From Paenibacillus sp. FSL R5-0912 (GTDB taxonomy: Bacteria > Bacillota > Bacilli > Paenibacillales > Paenibacillaceae): a stretch of DNA of 64,000 bases. Shown piece after piece: positions 17,890 to 26,466 of this stretch. Every line of letters begins with the position of its first letter. Positions within the stretch are counted from its first letter, which is position 1. Below the pieces are notes generated by a model. That model had not been told where the DNA came from. It was given only the letters and a program-made list of their open reading frames with translations, and did no database searches. A program made the position numbers and the translations under genes. The DNA lies in assembly GCF_000758605.1 (NCBI RefSeq), contig NZ_CP009282.1:2108001-2172000 (forward strand), read 5' to 3'.

Positions 17890-20292
17890 ATGAGCAGCAA
17901 TTATATAAATGCAGAATCAGTAATGGAGACCTATGAAGGCAAAGACCTTGGATTAACGTATTCTGCGGAGTACAGTATGTTTAAAGTCTGGGCACCGACT
18001 GCGTTTGCAGTATCGCTGGTGCTGTATGCTACCGGCGGGAATGGCATATCAGCCGGCCATACCGGAGATTACAAGGACAGTGGCAGGATTATCAACATGC
18101 AGCGCTCAGACGGCGGGGTCTGGGAAGTCAGGGTTTCCGGTGATCTTAAGGGTAAGTATTATATGTACCGGGCTGTATTTGCGGACGGAAGCATCAATGA
18201 AGCTGCAGACCCCTATGCAACGGCTGTATCGGCTAATGGTCTGCGGACGGCGATCATCGATTTGCAGGATACGAATCCGGCTGGTTGGGATCAGGATACT
18301 TCCCCTGTACTGGCGCATCCGGCCGATGCTGTAATCTATGAGCTGCATGTACGTGATTTCTCGGCTCATGAGAGCTCGGGTCTTACCCATAAGGGGAAAT
18401 TCAAGGCGTTCACTGAGATGGGGCTGCGGGATGCTGCGGGTCATGCACTGGGCATAGATCATCTGGCTGAGCTGGGGATTACGCATGTGCATCTGCTGCC
18501 GGTATTCGACTTCCAGACGGTGGATGAGCTGAAGGCTCCCGGTGAAGCACCGCTGTCTCCGCTATTCACAGACTACAACTGGGGCTATGACCCCCAGCAC
18601 TATAATGTGCCTGAAGGCTCGTACAGCACAGACCCAGCCAGTCCGCCTACCCGTATCCGTGAGTTCAAGGAGATGGTGCAGGCCCTGCACAGCCGTGGTA
18701 TCTCTGTCATTATGGATGTGGTCTACAACCATACGTATTCTTTAGAAAAAGGACCCTTCCAGCCGCTTGTACCGGATTATTACTACCGCCATGACTATAG
18801 CGGCCGGCTCTCCAACGGATCGGGTGTCGGTAATGAGCTGGCGACAGAACAGCCGATGGTCCGCAAATATATTAAAGACTCCTTGACCTACTGGGCATCA
18901 GAGTATCATATCGACGGTTTCCGCTTTGATCTGATGGGATTAATGGACAGTGTGACCATGCGCGAGATCACGGAAGAGCTGCGGCTGGAGATTAATCCGA
19001 ATCTGCTGCTCTACGGTGAGCCCTGGACAGGCGGAGACTCTCCGCTTGCCACCAAGACCCTGAAGGGTGTGCAGCGCGGGAAAGGTTATGCCGTCTTCAA
19101 TGATAACTTCCGCTCTGCCCTCAAGGGAGACAGTGACGGCTGGGGCAAGGGCTTCACTACCGGAGAATACGGTAAAGAAGGTGCGGTTGCTTCCGGGATC
19201 AAGGGAGCCATACATGAGTTCACCGATTCGCCTGTAGAGACAGTGAACTATGTTACGGCACATGATAATCTCAATCTGTGGGACAAAATTCTCGCTACCC
19301 AGGGATTACGCCAGGAAGCGCGTTTACTGGAGCTTGAGAATGGCAGGCTGCGGGGCGGCGGGGATCTGGAAACCGCTGTGGAGCAGGCTGATCCGTATTT
19401 CGCGATTGATACCCTGGATGTGCTGGAGAATGAGACTGTACGGCGTTCTCTGCTGGCTAACGGGATTATCCTGACCTCGCAGGGAATACCGTTCCTGCAC
19501 GCCGGAGATGAGCTTCTGCGCAGCAAATACGGTGACCATAACAGCTACCGCAGTCCGGACTGCATCAATGCCATCCGCTGGGAGAACAAGAAGAAGTTCC
19601 TTCCCGTATATCAATATTACAAAGGTCTGATTGAGCTGCGGCGGGGACATCCGGCTTTCCGGCTGCATGGACGTCAGGAGATTGAGCGCAGTCTTGAGTT
19701 CCTGCGCTGTGACAGCGGAGTCATTGCCTATGTGCTGAAGAATCATGCCGGCGGCGATGTATGGAATAATATTGTAGTGATTTACAATGCAAATATGGAA
19801 CCGGTAACCCAGTGTCTGCCTGAATCCTCCGGCTGCTGGAATATCGTTGTTGATCATACTCATGCTGGAGCGGAAGCTTTCCGGCAGACGGAGAACGGCA
19901 ATGTTGAAATTGCCGGATTGTCGATGATGGTGCTCTACGATAAATACGGCGAGCCTGAACCGAGATCGAAGGTAGTGGAAGTTCATTATGAACGGCCGGA
20001 CGGCGATTACCGGGGCTGGAATCTCTGGGTATGGGGTACAGGCATTCAGGATGGACAACGGGACTTCCAGCACATGGAGGACGGTCACGCAGTAGCGCGG
20101 ATCGAGGTGCTGCCAGGCACAGCGTCTATCGGGTACATCCTCCGGCTGAATGACTGGGAGGAGAAGGACGGTACCGGAGACCGCTTCATCGACTGCTCCG
20201 GCAGCGAGGAGCAGGTGTTGAAAGTAACCGTACGGGAACGTAAGCTGGAGCACGACGGTGAGGCGGCTGATCCGCTGCAGCGAACCAGTTAG
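17890..20292 (+). CDS. pulA: Type I pullulanase (GH13), cytoplasmic
   Basis: Hydrolyses alpha-1,6 branches in pullulan, glycogen or imported branched maltodextrins. The 800-aa protein has no signal peptide. It has a CBM48-like N-terminal domain (about 20-115) and a GH13 barrel with the pullulanase signature YNWGYDP. The catalytic residues are Asp347 (nucleophile, GFRFDLM), Glu377 (acid/base, YGEPW) and Asp459 (TAHDN). Residues about 695-785 (RPDGDYRGWNLWVWG...DRFID) look like a PUD/CBM41 domain, which in most pullulanases is N-terminal. AGGATGG upstream supports the ATG. Confidence 0.93.
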   Translation: MSSNYINAESVMETYEGKDLGLTYSAEYSMFKVWAPTAFAVSLVLYATGGNGISAGHTGDYKDSGRIINMQRSDGGVWEVRVSGDLKGKYYMYRAVFADGSINEAADPYATAVSANGLRTAIIDLQDTNPAGWDQDTSPVLAHPADAVIYELHVRDFSAHESSGLTHKGKFKAFTEMGLRDAAGHALGIDHLAELGITHVHLLPVFDFQTVDELKAPGEAPLSPLFTDYNWGYDPQHYNVPEGSYSTDPASPPTRIREFKEMVQALHSRGISVIMDVVYNHTYSLEKGPFQPLVPDYYYRHDYSGRLSNGSGVGNELATEQPMVRKYIKDSLTYWASEYHIDGFRFDLMGLMDSVTMREITEELRLEINPNLLLYGEPWTGGDSPLATKTLKGVQRGKGYAVFNDNFRSALKGDSDGWGKGFTTGEYGKEGAVASGIKGAIHEFTDSPVETVNYVTAHDNLNLWDKILATQGLRQEARLLELENGRLRGGGDLETAVEQADPYFAIDTLDVLENETVRRSLLANGIILTSQGIPFLHAGDELLRSKYGDHNSYRSPDCINAIRWENKKKFLPVYQYYKGLIELRRGHPAFRLHGRQEIERSLEFLRCDSGVIAYVLKNHAGGDVWNNIVVIYNANMEPVTQCLPESSGCWNIVVDHTHAGAEAFRQTENGNVEIAGLSMMVLYDKYGEPEPRSKVVEVHYERPDGDYRGWNLWVWGTGIQDGQRDFQHMEDGHAVARIEVLPGTASIGYILRLNDWEEKDGTGDRFIDCSGSEEQVLKVTVRERKLEHDGEAADPLQRTS

Positions 20293-20300
20293 ATAGAATA

Positions 20301-20349
20301 AGAGCTGATCTGTTCCGTCCCCCGGGGGAAGGACAGGTCAGCTCTTTTT
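20301..20349 (+). terminator. Rho-independent terminator after pulA
   Basis: AGAGCTGATCTGTTCC pairs with GGACAGGTCAGCTCT (two G-T positions), with an inner CCCC/GGGG and a T5 tract. Confidence 0.85.
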
Positions 20350-20373
20350 ATAAGGCACACCGGCCCTCCGATT

Positions 20374-20787
20374 ATGTTTCAAATGCCCCTCTATCCGATG
20401 CTTGACGATCAGCTCCTTACAAGGTCCAGTAACGAAATAACAGATGACAGAGTATGGAACAGAGCCAAAAGCCAATTGGCTTGGGAAATGTACTTAGGAG
20501 AACAAGGCCAAGAATCCCCGTATGCCGCTCCGGCACGGGCAGACGATTTGTCAGGACTTCCGCCCACATACACCTGCGTCGGTGACTTAGATCCGTTTCG
20601 CGATGAAACCATTCAGTATGTGTTAAGGCTCACGCAGGCGGGTGTGCCGACTGAATTTCATTTGTACCCCGGATGTTTTCATGGGTTTGAAGAATACTTT
20701 CCTTCTGCGGAGATCAGCCAAAGAGTTGTGAAAGAATATTGCACGGCTTTAAAACATGCCTTATACAAAATACAAATGAACAGCTGA
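20374..20787 (+). pseudogene. Truncated alpha/beta-hydrolase (esterase) remnant
   Basis: 137 codons matching only the C-terminal half of an Abhydrolase_3/hormone-sensitive-lipase-type esterase. Visible are FQMPLYPMLDD, the catalytic Asp region GDLDPFRDE and the catalytic His in CFHGFEEYFP. The oxyanion HGGG and nucleophile GDSAGG parts are absent, and the frame runs back directly into the pulA terminator. No ribosome site precedes the first ATG. Base use is more A/T-rich than in the neighbours. A decayed or transferred fragment is the best reading. Confidence 0.8.
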
Positions 20788-20802
20788 TTTCTTCAGCATA
20801 AC

Positions 20803-20846
20803 AGATAGAGGGGGCGCATTCGCTAAGGAATGCGCCCCCTCTATCT
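20803..20846. terminator. Long perfect hairpin between convergent units
   Basis: A 19-bp perfect stem, AGATAGAGGGGGCGCATTC with its exact complement, around GCTAAG. There is no T run on either side, but its place between convergent genes suggests a two-way terminator or transcription block. Confidence 0.6.
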
Positions 20847-20858
20847 GAATGGCTTAGG

Positions 20859-22520
20859 CTATTTCGGCTGGCGAGTGTATTCTTCATCCACATTCTCGCT
20901 GTACAGATTGGCCTCATTGCCGCCATGATTCTTGGAGCGGTACATGGCCAGATCAGCGGCGCGGAGCAGATCATTGATGCTGCTGCCATGCTGCGGATAG
21001 AGGGCTACACCAATGCTGGCAGAAGTATGGAAGCTGGAGCCTTTGTTGACCGACCAGGATTTATTGAACAGCTGGAGCAGACGCGCCAGCATTTCATCGA
21101 GCATTTCCGGACTTGTGAACCGGTGCAACACCACCGCAAATTCATCACCGCCGATGCGGAACGCCTGGCCTGAGCCCTTAACGGTCTGCTGCAGCTCCCG
21201 TGAGAGCAACTGCAGGAATTCATCCCCTGCCAGATGCCCCAGCGTATCATTCAGCTGCTTGAACCGGTCGCAATCCAGCAGGGCTACGGCAATCTCCTGC
21301 CGGCGCTCCTCCGGCTGGTTAATCAGATTTTCCATGTACATTTTGAAATGGGCCCGGTTGGGAATGGCAGTCAAATGATCATAGAAGGCCAGCTTGTGCA
21401 GCCGTTCCTCATATTGCTTGCGCTGGGTAATCTCACGCGATACCAGCATGAATTGTGCAGGGAAAGCCCGGCTTCCCGGAATAGGTGTGACTTTGGTCTC
21501 GAGCCATACCCAGTGCCCTTCTGCCGAACGCATACGCAGCTCGGAAATCCGCGGTGAAGCCTGAACTACACTCTTCAGCTTGGCCCAGGAAATCTCGGCT
21601 TCGCGGATATAATTGGAGAGAGGGGCGCCCTTGCTTGGAACATACCCAAGTACACTTGAATGAGATGGGGATGCGTACAGGATCAGGCCATTGTGATCGG
21701 TCAAAATAATGAAATCGGACATGGTTTCGCCGATCAGCTGGTATAGTGATTTCTCTTCCAGCATTTCATTCTGCAATGATATGAGTCTGCGGCAGAGATA
21801 AATGATAACCAGGACAAGCAGGAACAGGAATACTGAATAGACGGCGAACAGCGAGCTTTTCAGATTCTTGAACTCTAGAATAACCTGCCGGGCATAGCTG
21901 TCGATCAGATCCTCGGCGGTATCCAGCGTCCCCCTTACCTCGGTGAGCTGGGTATGTACGGCCAGCGGGGAGTAGGCCGCAGGGTTCCAATCACTCTGGA
22001 CCCGCTGCGAGATCAGTCCCCTTCCGTTATCCTTCCAGAGCTTAAGTGAGGTCTCGAACTGCTCCAGCTCGCTTCCCAGCTCATCCAGCAGCAGCTCACT
22101 CTGCTTCATTCCACTGTATGGACTCTCTACAGAATCCAGATTATAACGGGCAGTGCTGACCCGCTGCTGCGCCTGGGCATTATTGTCCTCGAACTCCTGA
22201 GAGAGCACACTGCGCTGCGCATCCGTTATATTGCCGCTGAGGGAAGTCTGGAGCGCGATGGCAGACTGATGCAGATCACGGTCGGCATTCAGCACAAGCT
22301 CGGAGTTCTGGTATACATCACTGTATAAGGAATCCGATAGTTTATTCATCGTATAATTCAGATATAACAGGGAGGCAACACTGATGCCAACCAGAATTAC
22401 GGAGATGGAGGTGAATAATAGGATTAATCTGCGTGTACTTGTGATCTCGGAAAAAACTGCCACTGTCATCCTCTCCCCGCATAGAACTTTACGAATCTCA
22501 TTGGTGTACCTTGGGTGCAT
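20859..22520 (-). CDS. Membrane PAS-GGDEF protein, probable diguanylate cyclase
   Basis: Makes cyclic di-GMP if active. About 553 aa: a transmembrane helix near residues 27-50, an extracytoplasmic helical sensor, a second transmembrane helix near 235-255, a PAS domain (about 270-385) and a C-terminal GGDEF domain with an intact RIGGDEF motif. The start at 22520 has AAGGA 10 bases upstream; an ATG at 22469 with GGGGAG close by is the alternative. No EAL domain is present. It is a single minus-strand gene. Confidence 0.88.
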   Translation of the reverse strand: MHPRYTNEIRKVLCGERMTVAVFSEITSTRRLILLFTSISVILVGISVASLLYLNYTMNKLSDSLYSDVYQNSELVLNADRDLHQSAIALQTSLSGNITDAQRSVLSQEFEDNNAQAQQRVSTARYNLDSVESPYSGMKQSELLLDELGSELEQFETSLKLWKDNGRGLISQRVQSDWNPAAYSPLAVHTQLTEVRGTLDTAEDLIDSYARQVILEFKNLKSSLFAVYSVFLFLLVLVIIYLCRRLISLQNEMLEEKSLYQLIGETMSDFIILTDHNGLILYASPSHSSVLGYVPSKGAPLSNYIREAEISWAKLKSVVQASPRISELRMRSAEGHWVWLETKVTPIPGSRAFPAQFMLVSREITQRKQYEERLHKLAFYDHLTAIPNRAHFKMYMENLINQPEERRQEIAVALLDCDRFKQLNDTLGHLAGDEFLQLLSRELQQTVKGSGQAFRIGGDEFAVVLHRFTSPEMLDEMLARLLQLFNKSWSVNKGSSFHTSASIGVALYPQHGSSINDLLRAADLAMYRSKNHGGNEANLYSENVDEEYTRQPK

Positions 22521-23028
22521 GCGGAACTTATCCTTATGCGGCAAATGGCTGTTTGCTGGCAGATAAAGAGAGATTATGTTAGCGAGTCCTAAAAGCAGGG
22601 GAAGAAGGAGGGAAATGAAAGAAAAAATCCCGGTTTAACCGCGGTTTCTTTTCACCAGTATATAGGACTACCTTCATAGAGAGCAATTGCTGAAAAAAAT
22701 AATAAGCCTCATCATCTCCTGCTGCCGGATCTACGGGTCGTCAAGCGAACCGGGAAACCGGGAAGGAAATTGCTTGAGACATATGACGTGCTACTTTTAC
22801 GAAGATATATGTATAACTAACTACTATAAGTATTCTACCCTTGAGACCTATTACCCACATTTATTGCAAACGATACCCCTCCCGGGATTAATTAAAAGTT
22901 AATTTTGCTGAAACGGCTTAGTTTACCCGGAAAGGGTGGATGAAACAGGAAAATCCGCCAGCCTCAACCAATCTGAGACGGACGGATAGAGTAAATATGA
23001 TATAACCAGGCTCGTTAATACAGGAAGG
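22521..23028. other. A/T-rich intergenic region
   Basis: About 500 bases with no credible gene. GGTTTAACC and AACCGCGGTT are overlapping palindromes near 22630-22650. A 71-codon frame at 22687-22902 has no ribosome site or recognisable content. On the minus strand, just after the permease gene, CCGTCCGTCTCA pairs imperfectly with TGAGGCTGGCGG (about 22950-22983) before ATTTTCC and may be its terminator. Confidence 0.45.
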
Positions 23029-24201
23029 CTACTCGGTTCGCAGCGCGTAGATTGGCCGCATTCTGGCTGCCTTGTTAGCCGGGATCATTCCGAAGACAAC
23101 CCCGATGATCAGGGAGAATGTGAAGGAGATCAGGACCATGTTCCAGGATGTCGCCACATTCATGGTTGTATATTTCCCCACGGCCCAGCTGGCACCAAGC
23201 CCCAGCCCGACTCCGATCAGGCCCCCTGTTCCGCTTAAGACTACAGACTCAATCATGAACTGCATCATGATGTTGATTTTTTTGGCCCCGATCGCTTTGC
23301 GGATTCCGATCTCCCGCGTCCGCTCGTTAACGGAGACAATCATTATATTCATGATTCCTATGCCGCCGACGAACAGGGATATACCGGCAATGCCGCCAAG
23401 TGCCATAGAGAGCGTATCACTGGTCTCGTTCACCGTTTCCAGCATTTCCTGAGAATCGAAGACAGAGTAGGAGTTCTCCGCACCGCTGAATTTGGCATCG
23501 AGAGTAGACTCCAGCTCGGTTTTCACATCCTCCACATTATCGTTGGAAGTAGTTGTGATCGTAATGGAGCGGACTCCCTTACTCTGCAGAAACCGTTCAG
23601 CGGTTGAGATAGGAATCAGAATCTTCTCGTCGCTGGAGCCGCCGCTGGTTGAGCCTTTGCTCTCCAGCAGACCGACGATCTTGAAGCTGCTTCCATTGAG
23701 CTGTACCTTTTGACCTACAGGGTCATCCGTGCCGAACAGATCTTCAGCCGTATCTGTTCCGATCAAGGCTACCTTTTGACGGTACTCTGTATCAATCTCC
23801 AGCAGAAACCGTCCGGCTTGCACATGGAAATCCTGGACCTCCTCATAGGCAGGTGTTATCCCTTCAACGGATACTGAAACGTTCTCGGTCCCATTCTTGG
23901 CGGTAACATTCCCCGTGATTACAGGAGATACATTCTCCACCCCTTCAATCTCTCCAAGTGCCAGAGCTTCCTCGTAGGTTAAGGAAGTCGTCGCCCCGCG
24001 TCCCATAATGTTAACCGTCAGCTGGTTGGTTCCAAGAGAGCTTAAGGATTCCGTAATCTGCGAAGTCGTTCCCTGGCCTACCGAGACTAGGGCGATTACG
24101 GAGGATACACCGATAATGATGCCCAGCATCGTGAGGAAGGCTCTGATTTTACTGCTGAGAATACTTTTAAAAGCCATTTTCATGCTCTGATACAGCATCA
24201 T
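23029..24201 (-). CDS. MacB/YknZ-like ABC permease
   Basis: A 390-aa membrane subunit with one N-terminal helix (about 20-42), a large extracytoplasmic MacB_PCD domain (about 45-250) and three C-terminal helices of the FtsX fold. The first ATG overlaps the ATPase stop as ATGA. Members of this class work with a membrane-fusion-type adaptor and ATPase, both encoded just upstream, to expel peptides or toxins (YknXYZ in B. subtilis, MacAB in E. coli). Confidence 0.9.
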   Translation of the reverse strand: MMLYQSMKMAFKSILSSKIRAFLTMLGIIIGVSSVIALVSVGQGTTSQITESLSSLGTNQLTVNIMGRGATTSLTYEEALALGEIEGVENVSPVITGNVTAKNGTENVSVSVEGITPAYEEVQDFHVQAGRFLLEIDTEYRQKVALIGTDTAEDLFGTDDPVGQKVQLNGSSFKIVGLLESKGSTSGGSSDEKILIPISTAERFLQSKGVRSITITTTSNDNVEDVKTELESTLDAKFSGAENSYSVFDSQEMLETVNETSDTLSMALGGIAGISLFVGGIGIMNIMIVSVNERTREIGIRKAIGAKKINIMMQFMIESVVLSGTGGLIGVGLGLGASWAVGKYTTMNVATSWNMVLISFTFSLIIGVVFGMIPANKAARMRPIYALRTE

Positions 24202-24899
24202 GAGTGGGACACCTTCCGATCCTCCACGAGATCCCCGTCCTGAATGCGGATGATCCGTTTGGCCTGCTCGGCGATTTCGAGGTCATGCGTGATTAGAATA
24301 ATGGTATGTCCCTGTTCATTAAGCGCTTTGATCATCTCCAGAACTTCCTTGCCCGTCTTGGAATCAAGCGCACCAGTCGGTTCATCGGCAAGCAGGATAG
24401 GAGGGGTGCCGGCAAGGGCGCGGGCGATTGCCACACGCTGCTGCTGGCCCCCCGACAGCTCGGACGGAAGATGATCAATTCTGCTCTCCAGACCCACACT
24501 GACCAGAGCATTGCGGGCAATCTCTCGGCGTTCCCGGTGAGACATTCCCCGGTAGATAAGGGGCAGCTCCACATTCTCTACTGCCGATAATTTCGGCAGC
24601 AGATTGAAGTTTTGAAAGATAAAGCCGATTTTCTCATTGCGGATCTGGGCCAGCTTGTTGTCGGACAGCTTGCGGATTTCCTGGCCGTCCAGGAAATAAT
24701 TACCCTCATTCGCGACATCCAGGCACCCCAGCATGTTCATCAGGGTCGACTTGCCCGAGCCTGAGGGTCCGATGATCGCAACAAACTCACCGTATTCGAT
24801 GTTGAAGGTCAGGTCCTTGAGGATCACCATTGATTCTCCGGCCATTGTATAGCTGTGCTGCATGTTCTGAACCCGGATTAACGGTTCGGAGGTGCTCAT
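24198..24899 (-). CDS. MacB/LolD-type ABC ATPase
   Basis: A 233-aa ATP-binding subunit with Walker [10 protein letters not shown], signature [15 protein letters not shown], Walker [13 protein letters not shown] and the H-loop THD. It has 4-base ATGA overlaps on both sides, so adaptor, ATPase and permease form one coupled unit. The GALDSKTG signature is typical of LolD/MacB/YknY-type ATPases that power mechanotransmission and not classical substrate channels. Confidence 0.95.
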   Translation of the reverse strand: MSTSEPLIRVQNMQHSYTMAGESMVILKDLTFNIEYGEFVAIIGPSGSGKSTLMNMLGCLDVANEGNYFLDGQEIRKLSDNKLAQIRNEKIGFIFQNFNLLPKLSAVENVELPLIYRGMSHRERREIARNALVSVGLESRIDHLPSELSGGQQQRVAIARALAGTPPILLADEPTGALDSKTGKEVLEMIKALNEQGHTIILITHDLEIAEQAKRIIRIQDGDLVEDRKVSHS

Positions 24900-26404
24900 C
24901 GTCCGCCACCGCCTCCGGAGAAGCCGCCGCCCGTCATTCCGCCGCCAGCGCCGCCGCCAGTGAAGCCGCCGGTCATTCCGCCGCCGAAGCTGCCGCCCAT
25001 ACCGCCTTGCATCTGTGTCTGCTGGGTGGAGGTGTTGCCTGTAGAGATCACAGTTGGAATGATCACTTCATCCCCTTCATTTAAGCCGCTCACGATTTCG
25101 ATATTGCTCTCGTTATGAATACCTACCTCAACGGCAACCCGTTTCTGGCCGGATGCTGAGCTTGCTGCGGTTCTGCCGCCGGATACGCCGCCCGGGAATT
25201 CACCGCCGCCGTAACCGCCGCTGCGCATGCCCCGGACGCCTGTCTGACCTTCTCGGCCTTGCCATTCACCGCTAGGTGGGCCGCCACCCGCATCACCGCT
25301 CGGAGCCTGACCGCCTGCCGCATCACCGCTAGGAATCTGGCCGCCCACCGCATCACCGCTCGGAGCCTGACCGCCTGCCGCATCAGAGCTAGGAATCTGG
25401 CCGCCCACCGCACCGCCGCTCGGAGCCTGACTGCTTGCCGCACCGCTGTCCGTTGCCGCGGATTCCCCGCCTTCGGTCACAGGCACATTCACGTAATATT
25501 TGCCGTTCACTTCGGATACCGCCTCGATCGGCACGGTCAGAATATCATTTTTCTCTTCAATGGTAATCGCGACTTCTGCGGACATGCCGACCAGTACTCC
25601 CTTAGAGTCATTCAAGCCTACTGTGACATTGAACAGGGAGACGCCGTTTGAGGAGGTTCCTTCCTTGGCGATATCAATAACCTTGCCGGCAAACTCTTTA
25701 TCCTCAAGCGCATCCAGCGTAATCGTTGACACCTGATCCAGTTTGATCTGAGGAATATCCAGTTCATCCACCTGTACCGTTACGCTCAAATTAACGTAGT
25801 CAGTCATGGTGAACAGCTCTGTACCATTCTGAGCCTGTTCGCCGTCCGTAATATTTACAGCTGTAATCGTTCCGTCGATAGGAGCCGTTAACGGATCTGG
25901 CGGAACCATATCCTCATAGATGGCAGCAATGGAATCCTGTTGATCTACAATATCGCTTTTGGCTTTATCAATGGCTGTTTTTGCCGATTCCAGCTCTTCA
26001 TCTGTAGCATTATTCATCGCGATCGTTTTGTAGTTTTCCTGCTTGTTCGTAAGCTCTGTTTTGAGGTTCTCCAGCGATTTGTTGGCTTCCTTCAGCTTGT
26101 CGTCGAAATCGCCCGCCACAAAGGTGATCAGCACATCGCCTTTTTTGACGACATCGCCTTTTTTAACCATGACTGTATCCACTTCACCGGCTTCTTTGGT
26201 GCGGATGCTCTCACTGTTGATTGCCGAAACTGAGCCGGAGCCGGAGACACCGACGAGGATATTTCCCTTGGTCACCATAGAAGTATTCATTGGAGCGGCA
26301 TTGACCTGCGGGTTCTGATCCGGCCACAATACATAGCCCAGAATTCCTGCAATAGCAATAACAACAACGGCTGAGGCGATAATCATTTTCTTCTTCTTTT
26401 TCAT
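24896..26404 (-). CDS. RND/HlyD-type adaptor with Gly-Ser-rich insertions
   Basis: The 502-aa membrane-fusion-like subunit of the ABC exporter (YknX/MacA type). An N-terminal membrane anchor (residues 6-25) is followed by a lipoyl-like half, a coiled-coil hairpin (about 95-145), a second lipoyl half and beta-barrel domains. Odd features are a Gly/Ala/Pro/Ser-rich insertion at about 310-385 built from 20-residue repeats, and a glycine-rich tail from about 465. GGAGG lies 6 bases before the ATG. These low-complexity parts are unusual for the family and may span the cell wall. Confidence 0.9.
   Translation of the reverse strand: MKKKKKMIIASAVVVIAIAGILGYVLWPDQNPQVNAAPMNTSMVTKGNILVGVSGSGSVSAINSESIRTKEAGEVDTVMVKKGDVVKKGDVLITFVAGDFDDKLKEANKSLENLKTELTNKQENYKTIAMNNATDEELESAKTAIDKAKSDIVDQQDSIAAIYEDMVPPDPLTAPIDGTITAVNITDGEQAQNGTELFTMTDYVNLSVTVQVDELDIPQIKLDQVSTITLDALEDKEFAGKVIDIAKEGTSSNGVSLFNVTVGLNDSKGVLVGMSAEVAITIEEKNDILTVPIEAVSEVNGKYYVNVPVTEGGESAATDSGAASSQAPSGGAVGGQIPSSDAAGGQAPSGDAVGGQIPSGDAAGGQAPSGDAGGGPPSGEWQGREGQTGVRGMRSGGYGGGEFPGGVSGGRTAASSASGQKRVAVEVGIHNESNIEIVSGLNEGDEVIIPTVISTGNTSTQQTQMQGGMGGSFGGGMTGGFTGGGAGGGMTGGGFSGGGGGR
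25262..25440 (-). repeat. 60-bp in-frame tandem repeat in the adaptor gene
   Basis: Three copies of a 60-bp unit (the first incomplete) line up exactly at 25261, 25321 and 25381. They encode alternating GGQAPSGDA/GGQIPSGDA-type 10-residue blocks. The copies are nearly identical in DNA, so copy number could vary between strains by slippage. Confidence 0.9.
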
Positions 26405-26466
26405 TCCGATCCTCCATCTTACTCAAATAATATAAGGCCCTGATGTAATAGGTGTACCTGAGAATC

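Noticed and set aside
22687..22902. 71-codon plus-strand frame in the intergenic region
   Set aside because: No ribosome site, odd composition, no motif; the region is A/T-rich non-coding DNA.
25262..25440. 60-bp repeats as a non-coding array
   Set aside because: They stay in frame inside a well-supported adaptor gene and encode a regular peptide repeat.
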